From CAYUNA01 sp047629355 (lineage in GTDB: Bacteria > Bacteroidota > Bacteroidia > Chitinophagales > Saprospiraceae), in the NCBI GenBank assembly GCA_047629355.1, contig JBLHWU010000170.1:1-14421 (forward strand): a DNA stretch of 14,421 nt, read 5' to 3'. Numbering within the stretch: position 1 is the stretch's first letter; each line of letters begins with the position of its first letter. The notes below the pieces were generated by a model that was not told the DNA's origin, did not search any database, and saw only the letters and a program-made list of their open reading frames with translations. Of the stretch, positions 6,701 through 12,875 are shown piece after piece. The position numbers and the translations under genes were made by a program.

Positions 6701-9659
6701 TTTTTGTGCTCAAACAGCTTCTGTAGCCATCAATAGCAGTGGTTCAAACATTATGGCAAGTGTTCAAACGATGAATGTTTCTTGCTTTGGTGGAAACAAC
6801 GGAACGGCTACCGCAACGGGCAGCAATGGCGTTGCACCTTACACCTACGCATGGAGTAACGGTGGTAATACACAGACAATCAGCAGTTTATCAATAGCAA
6901 CTTATACCGTAACTATCACAGACGGATTGGGTTGTACGGCAACAAACGCAGGCACAGTTTCGCAACCAACTCAAGTAACAATCAATATAACAGACAATGA
7001 TGTTTCTTGCTTTGGCGCAAATGATGGTTCGGCTACTGCTTCTGCAAACGGCGGCACACCAGGCTACATTTACGCATGGAGTAACGGTGGAAATACGCAA
7101 ACAATCAGTAATTTATCCGCAGGAACTTACACCATAACTGTTTTTGATTCAAATGGCTGTACCATAACTGGTTCGACTGAAGTTACGCAACCAAATGATA
7201 TTACTTTAAATGTAACGACCACGTTAGCAGTATGTGGTTCTGATAATGGAACAGCTTCGGCAGCAGCTTCAGGGGGCAATGTTCCTTACACTTACGCATG
7301 GAGCAATGCTGGTTCAAATATGACGATTAATAATTTGGCAGCAGGAACTTATACGGTAACAGTTACTGATAATTCAGGTTGTACAAAAGTAGCATCGGGT
7401 ACAGTATCAGGCACACAAGTTCTAAACGTGACGACTGCTTCTATATCAACTTCTTGTTTTGCGGGAAATGACGGAACAGTAACCGCGAATGGCACGGGTG
7501 GCAATCCTCCATATTTTTACATGTGGACAACAGGCGCGACCACGCAAACCATTTCAAATTTATCAATAGGCACTTACACAGTGACTTTGACGGATGCAAA
7601 TGGCTGTACAAATACCAGTTCAACGACGGTTTCTCAACCAACGAATGTTGTTTTAACTGTAAATAGCACAGACGAAGTTTGTCAAGGTAGCAACAACGGT
7701 ACAGCGACTGCTTCTGCAACAGGAGGTACACTAGGTTACATCTACGCATGGAGCAATGGCGCGTCAGGTTCGATGGTTTCAAACTTAGCAGCGGGAACTT
7801 ATTCTGTAACGGTGACTGATGCAAATGGCTGTGCCAAAGTCGGTTCAACTACGGTCAATCCTGGCGGTAACTTATCTGTCAACGCAACAGGCACAAATGT
7901 CTCTTGTAATGGTGGAAATAATGGTTCAGCTTCTGCAACTACAAACGGTGGTGCTATGCCATACACTTACGCATGGAGCAATGGCGGCAATACTGCGACG
8001 ATTTTAAACTTGTCAGTTGGCACTTATTTAGTGACGGTTACAGATGCAAATGGCTGTACTAACTCTGCTGTTGCAACGCTAAATGCGCCGCCAGCAATCA
8101 ACGTAACGGTGACTTCAGTAAATACTTGCTCTGGTCAAACTAACGGTTCTGCTACGGCAAATGCAACAGGTGGTAGCGGTTATAGTTATGCATGGAGTAA
8201 TGGTGGTAATATAGAGACAATCAGTGGTTTGTATGTAGGAAGTTATTCTGTTACTGTAACTAATTTAGATGGCTGTACAGCAACGTCGAGTACCTCAGTT
8301 TCGACGGCACAGGGACCAAGTTGTATTGTTGTTCCGACGACTGCGATTAGTAGTCCAGGGGCAAGTGACGGGGCATTGACGGTTAATTTCGGTTCAGCCA
8401 ATCCGACCGATACTTACCAATGGAATAATGGCGCGACGACGCAGACGATTAGCAATTTATCCGCAGGCACTTATTTTGTGACCGTAACGGCGGCGAATGG
8501 TTGTACGTCAACTTGTCAAGCAACTTTGACCCATCCAAGTGCGTGCGACAATATCACAGATGCAGGAACGATTTGCTGTGACCAAACGCTTTGTGGACCT
8601 GGTTCGAATGCTGCACCTTTAACGGAAACTTCTCCTGCAATGGGCGGTAGCGGTGTGATTGAATATTTATGGATGAAATCAAGTATTGGTGGTGCGATTA
8701 ATTCAAATACTTGGATGATTATTCCAGGGGGAACGGGACCAAATTACGACCCAGGTTTGTTATACGAAACGACTTATTTTGTAAGATGTGTTCGTCGAAA
8801 TCCTTGTGTCAATTATTTGGAAACCAATTATATTACCATTACAATTGACAATCAATCTACGGCAATTATCCAAGGTGATGACTTCGTTTGTCAAGGAGAA
8901 GCGAATGATTATACCGCAGCTTTTGCGGGTACAGGCGCGACTTATCAGTGGACATTCAGCGGTGGCGCAAGTGTACCGTCGTCTAATAACATCAGCGTGG
9001 CAAATGTGATTTGGAATTCTTTAGGTTCAAAAACGGTAACCTTGACTGTGACGAATAACGGTTGTACAACGACGAATACCATGATTGTGTTTGTCTCGAA
9101 CAGCCCAGTCTTTTGTGGTAGTCCATTGCAAATTGTAGTGACCTCTTTCAGTCAAGACGTTGTTTCCGTTGATTGGAATATGGAAATGCCAGCAACGGAA
9201 GATTACTTGTTTACCGTAGAACGGTCAGGCGATGGTGTTGAATTTGTGGCATTGGAAGAAATGACGGAAGGTTTGAACAATACGTCAAATTTCCAGCATT
9301 ATGACCAATCTCCGAAAAAAGGACGTAGTTTCTATCGGGTCAAATTGGAAGATATGAACGGCAATTTAGTCTATTCTAATGTAGAAGAAATTAAGTTGAC
9401 GGCTAACTTAGACTTGGCATTTTTATATCCAAATCCAGCAGGTGACTTTATGTATTTAGAAATTCTGGACGATTTGGATGCCGAAGAAATTACAATAGAA
9501 TTGATTGCACCAAATGGAATTATTATTGATAATATTCCAATGGAAACTGGCGCAGTTCGCACAAGAGTGGACTTGTCAAATTATCCAACAGGCGTTTACT
9601 TCTTAGTTTTAAATTACAATGGCAATCGGCAGAAAACGATGCGGATTGTGAAGTTATAA
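3735..9659 (+). CDS. Giant SprB-repeat surface protein with T9SS sorting domain
   Basis: The 1974-residue product is an extracellular repeat protein related to SprB, the gliding adhesin of Flavobacterium; an adhesin or matrix role is inferred. The signal peptide ends at ...FATQAQ (residue 37). It fits best from Met11 (3765) or Met14 (3774), so the first 10-13 residues may not be translated. Residues 38-1602 are 21 tandem units of about 74 residues with the pattern C...NGTATA..GG..PYTYxWSNG...TISNL.AGTYTVTVTDANGCT, usually with two cysteines each. Unit 1 has a Gly-Ser where the second cysteine belongs, and unit 21 has its first cysteine shifted. Residues 1603-1707 are a Cys-rich non-repeat part. 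Residues 1708 to about 1792 are PKD/Ig-like (YQWTFSGG, KTVTLTVTNNGC). About 1893-1974 is the type A sorting domain (FLYPNPAGD...KTMRIVKL). No gliding or T9SS machinery gene is nearby. Confidence 0.9.
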   Translation: MKREFYNFTNMKKMNKTFSTGCWLLIFGLLSFATQAQLTVTLNPTHPTCGSVPNGSVSSNVSDGTGAYSYIWNNGATTPNLSNVLAGTYSLTVTDITGSTGTASITMDAPPTIGATISSNCSAPLSATANVTGGVAPFMYMWSNGENTPTITNLSPAEYCVTIMDANTCGTIVCADVGQGPNVFVTTTDTGCAGNTGTATANPSNGNAPYTYQWNTGATSQTISNLGVGTYTVTVTGSNGCSAVSNDTVASSGGSFAVWLNATPPGCSGAATGSITAMANGGTFPYFYNWSNGGNTQTITNLTAGTYMVTVTDAQGCSSVKTATLVSSSTVMVWLSSTPTSCNNSNDGTATANGMGGLQPYTYQWNTGATGNFIANLSPGTYSVTATDATGCIGSASVTVTAASPFLLNVTSSDATMCGSGNGTATANPNGGTAPYAYQWNNGGNTQMIANLPAGTYFVTVTDNNGCTSTGSTNIGQPADLIVSIQSSPIVCANTFSGSATAFPFGGTAPYFYQWSNGGTSQTINNLAAGTYMVTVFDSGGCMGTSTTTINSAPELTIDAVITNILCYTDATGNIEAEGWGGTSPYTYQWNTGQTTSLISNLTAGSYSVTVNDSAGCSTSATFTVTEPMPIMIDIATNDDACAGSNSGSATATATAGVGPYSFSWSDGQNGQTISNLAAGNYFITVTDANSCTAVGLAIINASPDINVSVSKSNVTCFGGNNGLAMANPIGGTAPFSYQWNTGQNTQIIDNLTAGTYFVTVTDSNGCTATSSVNVTQPPAILINISSTPSVCTGNTNGTATVSANGGTLPYSYQWNTGATTTTISTLAPGTYTVTVTDDNNCTQMATTTILESVNYTIDLATADVICNGESSGSALVSGWGGTPPYTYIWNNGSIDPSQTGLSVGTYMVTVTDAAGCVIVEPVVINEPTVLVASATGTEPGCAGTTGSAMANATGGVPPYAYQWNNFQTTQTISNLTLGTYSVTVLDANFCAQTASVAINSSGSNIMASVQTMNVSCFGGNNGTATATGSNGVAPYTYAWSNGGNTQTISSLSIATYTVTITDGLGCTATNAGTVSQPTQVTINITDNDVSCFGANDGSATASANGGTPGYIYAWSNGGNTQTISNLSAGTYTITVFDSNGCTITGSTEVTQPNDITLNVTTTLAVCGSDNGTASAAASGGNVPYTYAWSNAGSNMTINNLAAGTYTVTVTDNSGCTKVASGTVSGTQVLNVTTASISTSCFAGNDGTVTANGTGGNPPYFYMWTTGATTQTISNLSIGTYTVTLTDANGCTNTSSTTVSQPTNVVLTVNSTDEVCQGSNNGTATASATGGTLGYIYAWSNGASGSMVSNLAAGTYSVTVTDANGCAKVGSTTVNPGGNLSVNATGTNVSCNGGNNGSASATTNGGAMPYTYAWSNGGNTATILNLSVGTYLVTVTDANGCTNSAVATLNAPPAINVTVTSVNTCSGQTNGSATANATGGSGYSYAWSNGGNIETISGLYVGSYSVTVTNLDGCTATSSTSVSTAQGPSCIVVPTTAISSPGASDGALTVNFGSANPTDTYQWNNGATTQTISNLSAGTYFVTVTAANGCTSTCQATLTHPSACDNITDAGTICCDQTLCGPGSNAAPLTETSPAMGGSGVIEYLWMKSSIGGAINSNTWMIIPGGTGPNYDPGLLYETTYFVRCVRRNPCVNYLETNYITITIDNQSTAIIQGDDFVCQGEANDYTAAFAGTGATYQWTFSGGASVPSSNNISVANVIWNSLGSKTVTLTVTNNGCTTTNTMIVFVSNSPVFCGSPLQIVVTSFSQDVVSVDWNMEMPATEDYLFTVERSGDGVEFVALEEMTEGLNNTSNFQHYDQSPKKGRSFYRVKLEDMNGNLVYSNVEEIKLTANLDLAFLYPNPAGDFMYLEILDDLDAEEITIELIAPNGIIIDNIPMETGAVRTRVDLSNYPTGVYFLVLNYNGNRQKTMRIVKL

Positions 9660-9663
9660 AAGG

Positions 9664-9701
9664 ATTGGGTATTTGGAAATTCTACTTTTTAAATACCCGA
9701 T
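9664..9701 (+). terminator. Intrinsic terminator of the giant SprB-like gene
   Basis: ATTGGGTATTT (9664-9674) pairs with AAATACCCGAT (9691-9701) with one G-T wobble. A 16-base loop separates the arms, and TTTTCATTGTTTTT follows. It begins 5 bases after the stop codon at 9659. The T tract is interrupted, so strength is uncertain. Confidence 0.6.
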
Positions 9702-9740
9702 TTTCATTGTTTTTGGTATTGTTTTATTGAGTTTAAAGCA

Positions 9741-9824
9741 AAGGGAGTTTGAGGGGTAGCTTCTGGTTGTAAACCAGAAGCTACCCCTCAAAAAAAACAC
9801 CGCGCGTTGCCGCAGGCAACGCGG
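9741..9824. repeat. Structured two-hairpin repeat, copy 2 (perfect 21-bp stem)
   Basis: After AAAGGGAG, a 21-base arm (9748-9768, starting TTTGAGGGGTAGCTTCTGG) and its perfect complement (9772-9792) surround the loop GTA. Eleven bases further, CGCGTTGCC-GCA-GGCAACGCG (9803-9823) forms a second perfect stem with a three-base loop. The outer word GAGTTTGAGG and the second hairpin's core TGCCGCAGGCA also occur in copy 3 (14239-14314); copy 1 (1342-1475) has the outer word and a looser second hairpin. The inner stem sequence differs in every copy. Confidence 0.85.
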
Positions 9825-9834
9825 AAGGAGGACT

Positions 9835-9871
9835 TGATGGAGAAGATGATTCAAAACCATCTTTTCCATCA
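9835..9871. repeat. 14-bp stem-loop next to repeat copy 2
   Basis: TGATGGAGAAGATG (9835-9848) pairs with CATCTTTTCCATCA (9858-9871) with one wobble and a 9-base loop. It lies directly downstream of the structured repeat and may belong to the same repeat cluster or act as a terminator for minus-strand transcription. No function can be read from it. Confidence 0.6.
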
Positions 9872-9885
9872 AAATCTCTTTAATC

Positions 9886-9951
9886 CTACTCTCTTTCAAA
9901 AGTATAAGTCCCTTCCAAATTAGTCGTTGAAGTCGCACCATTTTGCGACTG
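9886..9951 (-). pseudogene. Possible C-terminal gene scrap ending TYTFERE
   Basis: On the minus strand, between a TAA at 9954-9952 and a TAG at 9888-9886, 21 codons read QSQNGATSTTNLEGTYTFER plus a final E. This reads like the end of a real protein, but nothing upstream continues it. The interval also holds a small hairpin, AGTCGCA...TGCGACT (9931-9950). It could be a gene relic or part of a dispersed intergenic repeat; both are guesses from the wording. Confidence 0.25.
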
Positions 9952-10083
9952 TTAACAGTGATGATTTATTTATTGCTCATTCCTTACGTAAGTATGCCGC
10001 AAACCACAAGGGTGCATTCCAAATATCATTAGCTTGCGCAGGTAGTGGATACCTTGAAAGTATACGCGACCAGTGGATACCAA

Positions 10084-10125
10084 ACCGTTAAGTTGATGAC
10101 ATTGGGGTGCGCCCCTACCGTTAAG
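10084..10125. repeat. Short direct repeats around a GC-rich core
   Basis: ACCGTTAAG occurs at 10084-10092 and again at 10117-10125, on both sides of a segment containing GGGGTGCGCCCC (10104-10115), a small GC hairpin. Just upstream AGTGGATACC also occurs twice (10043-10052 and 10072-10081). It looks like a piece of an intergenic repeat. I see no gene in 9952-10223. Confidence 0.5.
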
Positions 10126-10223
10126 AAACAGTTTAGTGAAAATAATATTTCAAGATGTCTAATGTTCAGATATTGTGATGGGTATCTCCAATACGTTGAC
10201 AAAATTAACCGACTTTAATGCTA

Positions 10224-10252
10224 TTGTTATAAATTGCTATTATTTAAATTTG
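10224..10252 (+). promoter_or_regulatory. Likely Bacteroidota promoter for the TRAP-type binding protein gene
   Basis: TAAATTTG (10245-10252) matches the -7 box TAnnTTTG, and TTG at 10224-10226 lies 18 bases upstream as a -33 box. A transcript starting near 10259 would have a leader of about 135 bases that includes the palindrome at 10324-10368. Confidence 0.4.
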
Positions 10253-10323
10253 ACAAAAGGTTTTCAAATCGCTTTTAAATTCTATATCTTGCCCTTGATT
10301 TTCTTCTAAAATCACGTATTTTT

Positions 10324-10368
10324 AATACTCAAGTAACTCGGGTTGCAAACCCGAGTTACTTGAGTATT
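10324..10368. repeat. Perfect 45-bp palindrome in the leader of the binding-protein gene
   Basis: A 21-base arm (10324-10344, starting AATACTCAAGTAACTCGGG) is perfectly complementary to 10348-10368 around the loop GCA. The stem and loop lengths are the same as in repeat copies 2 and 3. The word AAGTAACTCGG is shared with the composite repeat at 2514-2669. It ends 25 bases before the ATG at 10394, so as RNA it could affect translation or end transcription early. Confidence 0.8.
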
Positions 10369-10393
10369 TACCACCATTCTTATTGTCAAATAA

Positions 10394-11512
10394 ATGAAGC
10401 GTAAAGATTTTTTCAAAGGCGTAGCGATTGGCACAATTGGATTACCATTGGCCATTCGGGCATGCTTAGGACAAGAAGGCATTCAAGAAATTATTGAACC
10501 AAATATCATTTCTGGGAAGACGTATGATTGGAAAATGGTGACGACTTGGCCACCTAACTTCCCCGTTTTAGGGGAAGGATGCAATCTGTTAGCTCAATGG
10601 ATTGAAGAAATGTCAGGCGGTCGGATGAAGATAAAAGTATTTGGTGGCGGAGAGTTAGTACCGTCCTTGGAAGTGTTCGATGCCGTGCGAAGTGGGGCGG
10701 CGGAAATGGGCAGTGGCTGTGCGTATTATTGGGCTGGAAAAATTCCTGCAGCACAGTTTTTTGCTTCTGTACCGTTTGGGATGAATGCCCAGCAAGTCAA
10801 CGCTTGGTTGCTCAATGCTGGCGGACAGGAACTATGGAATGAATGCTACGCCAACTACAATTTAGTGCCTTTCGCAGGTGGCAATACGGGCGTACAAATG
10901 GGCGGTTGGTTCAACAAAGAAATCAATACCATCGAGGATTTTAAGGGCTTGAAAATGCGGATGCCTGGGCTTGGCGGTAAAGTGTTGGCGAAGGCTGGCG
11001 GTTCACCCGTTTTGATAGCGGGCGGCGAGTTGTACACAAGTTTGGAGCGCGGTGTGATTGATGCGACGGAATGGATTGGTCCGTACCATGATTATAAAAT
11101 GGGCTTCCACCAAATTGCTAAATATTACTACGCACCGGGTTGGCATGAACCGGGTACTATCCTTGAAAACATCGTCAATAAAGAAAAATTTGATGCCTTA
11201 CCAAGAGACTTACAATTGATAATTGAAGCCGCTTCTTTGAAATTAAATCACTGGATGTTGTCTGAATTTGAAGCGAAGAATACCTTGTTTTTAGAACGAA
11301 TTTTAGCGGAGTCAAAAATAGAGATTCGGACTTTCTCTGATGAAATATTGAATACTTTACGTGGCTATACGGATGAAATATTGGAAGAAATGACCGAGAA
11401 TGACCCATTTGCAAAGAAGGTTTATGCGTCGTATGATTCTTTTCGGAATAAGGCAAGGGCTTGGTCGGAATTGACGGAGAAGGTGTTTTATAATAGTTTG
11501 CAGGATAGTTGA
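10394..11512 (+). CDS. TRAP transporter solute-binding protein, DctP/TakP type
   Basis: The 372-residue product is a periplasmic solute receptor of the TRAP (DctP) family, which delivers organic acids to a DctQM-type permease. The N-terminus MKRKDFFKGVAIGTIGLPLA resembles a Tat leader with KRK in place of RR, and IRAC (residues 21-24) could be a weak lipobox. The mature part has YDWKMVTTWPPNFP (44-57), FKGLKMRMPGLGG (183-195), in which Arg189 is at the position that binds the ligand carboxylate in the family, GELYTSLERGVIDATEW (211-227), and GPYHDYKMGF (229-238). The wording is closest to the TakP subgroup that binds 2-oxo acids; this is from memory. No small or large permease gene is in the window, so the partner must be elsewhere or lost. 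A promoter-like site lies at 10224-10252. Confidence 0.85.
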   Translation: MKRKDFFKGVAIGTIGLPLAIRACLGQEGIQEIIEPNIISGKTYDWKMVTTWPPNFPVLGEGCNLLAQWIEEMSGGRMKIKVFGGGELVPSLEVFDAVRSGAAEMGSGCAYYWAGKIPAAQFFASVPFGMNAQQVNAWLLNAGGQELWNECYANYNLVPFAGGNTGVQMGGWFNKEINTIEDFKGLKMRMPGLGGKVLAKAGGSPVLIAGGELYTSLERGVIDATEWIGPYHDYKMGFHQIAKYYYAPGWHEPGTILENIVNKEKFDALPRDLQLIIEAASLKLNHWMLSEFEAKNTLFLERILAESKIEIRTFSDEILNTLRGYTDEILEEMTENDPFAKKVYASYDSFRNKARAWSELTEKVFYNSLQDS

Positions 11513-11553
11513 AAAGGTTTGTAGAATTATGTCGGTCATTAAAAAATGCAAAA

Positions 11554-12189
11554 ATGAAGTGGAAGAAAATATTACCTGAATTATATCAAAAAATCAGAGT
11601 AAAAGGTGGTCGAGTTGAGCACCAATTGACAAATAATCGTGGGATTGAACATCAAATTGAGGAAATAATAATCTATTTCGAAATTGAGGATTTTGAATAT
11701 GAGGACCCGTTTTATGGAATTCAAAATGCTTGTGGAAATTTCGAAATGGAAGTTGATTTACTGTTTTGTTTAGAGGAATTTGAAATTAACTCAATATTTG
11801 AACTTGAAGATAGAAACTTCATTTTTCCGACTGAAAATTTAATTGGTTCGTTTTCTAATTCGATTCATTTCTCGGTTATAAATTGTCAGTTTGGTAAGAT
11901 AAAAGATGGTAAAATAGATTTTGAAATGATATACATATTGACGAATGGTGATAGCTATTCGTTTATGGATGGAACATTTAAAGATCATGCTACTATAAAT
12001 GGTAAAATCAAGACTAAATTAATTTTGAATAGCTTAATAGTAGCTGTATCTAAAATGAAAAATGCAAGCGGTATTTTTAATCGCATTAATAAAGCGGATT
12101 ATAGAATTGACGAAATGAAGGAAGCGCCAGGATTAGACTTCCATTATGATAGATATGATGTTTATGAAATTCCAATAAAATCAAAATGA
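11554..12189 (+). CDS. Unrecognised acidic cytoplasmic protein
   Basis: I do not recognise this 211-residue protein. It has no signal peptide or membrane segment. The N-terminus is basic (MKWKKILPELYQKIRVKGG). The middle is rich in Glu, Phe and Ile (EEIIIYFEIEDFEYEDPF, LEEFEINSIFELEDRNF) in a pattern suggesting beta strands, and the C-terminal 80 residues are more mixed. An in-frame TTG at 11509 overlaps the stop of the preceding gene and would add 15 residues. The ATG at 11554, 41 bases after that stop, gives a more ordinary start and is preferred. The spacing allows co-transcription with the binding-protein gene. The codon use is more AT-rich than in the genes on either side, which may point to later arrival. 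Confidence 0.65.
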   Translation: MKWKKILPELYQKIRVKGGRVEHQLTNNRGIEHQIEEIIIYFEIEDFEYEDPFYGIQNACGNFEMEVDLLFCLEEFEINSIFELEDRNFIFPTENLIGSFSNSIHFSVINCQFGKIKDGKIDFEMIYILTNGDSYSFMDGTFKDHATINGKIKTKLILNSLIVAVSKMKNASGIFNRINKADYRIDEMKEAPGLDFHYDRYDVYEIPIKSK

Positions 12190-12285
12190 AAAAACGAACC
12201 GAGAACAAAGAATACTTCTTCATGTTTCTAAAAGTTCGCACATGATGTATGTGAGGAGGTTAATCACCATCAAAAACCTAAAAAA

Positions 12286-12774
12286 ATGCCAATCGAAATA
12301 GAAAGAAAATTCTTACTCAAAAATTCAAAATGGCGAGACCAAGTCAATAACGGAAAAGAAATAAAACAAGGTTACTTGAATTCCAACGCAAACAGAACCG
12401 TGCGAGTCAGAACAAAAGGGAAGCTTGGATTTATGACCGTAAAAAGTAAAACAATCAATGCAACAAGAAAGGAATATGAGTATGAAATTCCAATTCAAGA
12501 TGCGAAAGAGTTGCTGCTGTTATGTGAGCAACCATTGGTTGAAAAGGTAAGGTTTGAAATTATTCACAATCAAAAAATCTGGGAAGTAGATGAATTTAAA
12601 GGTATAAATGAAGGGTTGATTGTGGCGGAAATAGAATTAGAAGACGAGCAGGAAAAAATAGAATTACCAGATTGGATAGGCGAGGAGGTTACTTTAAATA
12701 AAAAGTATTATAATTCGAGTCTAATTGCCAATCCGTATTCAAAATGGGAATCAATAAATAAAATAGAGATTTAG
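12286..12774 (+). CDS. CYTH-domain protein, probable triphosphate tunnel metalloenzyme
   Basis: The 162-residue product starts MPIEIERKFL, the ExExK signature of CYTH proteins (Glu4, Glu6, Lys8). Further tunnel residues follow in the expected order: RTVRVR (37-42), MTVKSK (50-55) with Lys53, the alternating acidic strand YEYEIP (64-69), EKVRF (86-90), WEVDEF (99-104), VAEIELED (113-120) and KKYYN (139-143). The length is that of the short bacterial class that hydrolyses inorganic triphosphate using a divalent metal; relatives also include class IV adenylate cyclases and thiamine triphosphatases, so the substrate is not certain. It is a soluble cytoplasmic protein with a complete set of visible motifs. 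It starts 96 bases after the previous gene. Confidence 0.85.
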   Translation: MPIEIERKFLLKNSKWRDQVNNGKEIKQGYLNSNANRTVRVRTKGKLGFMTVKSKTINATRKEYEYEIPIQDAKELLLLCEQPLVEKVRFEIIHNQKIWEVDEFKGINEGLIVAEIELEDEQEKIELPDWIGEEVTLNKKYYNSSLIANPYSKWESINKIEI

Positions 12775-12875
12775 AAGTTTAGAGGTTTAGTTTTATAGAC
12801 AATTAGACCTTTCCAAACATTTAAGTTTCAAAGCAGCCAAATATCTAATATCTAACAATTTTAAAAAACGACCAA

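Noticed and set aside
3846..8540. Regularly spaced repeat array as a possible CRISPR or minisatellite
   Set aside because: The roughly 225-bp units are in one open frame, vary mainly at protein-tolerated sites and encode a known repeat family.
9654..9941. Minus-strand 95-codon open frame after the giant gene
   Set aside because: It is read through three hairpins and the structured repeat; its low-complexity Leu/Lys-rich text is what palindromic DNA produces.
9981..10020. Minus-strand words HPCGLRHTYVRNE, like the HxLRHT box of tyrosine recombinases
   Set aside because: No other recombinase motif surrounds it, and the frame closes soon after; chance or an old repeat fragment is more likely.
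10250..10255. TTGACA as a sigma-70 -35 box
   Set aside because: No TATAAT lies at the right distance, and the TAAATTTG box it overlaps fits the Bacteroidota pattern better.
11509..11553. TTG start for the unrecognised protein, overlapping the previous stop
   Set aside because: The overlap looks like tight coupling, but the 15 added residues look random and an ATG follows at 11554.
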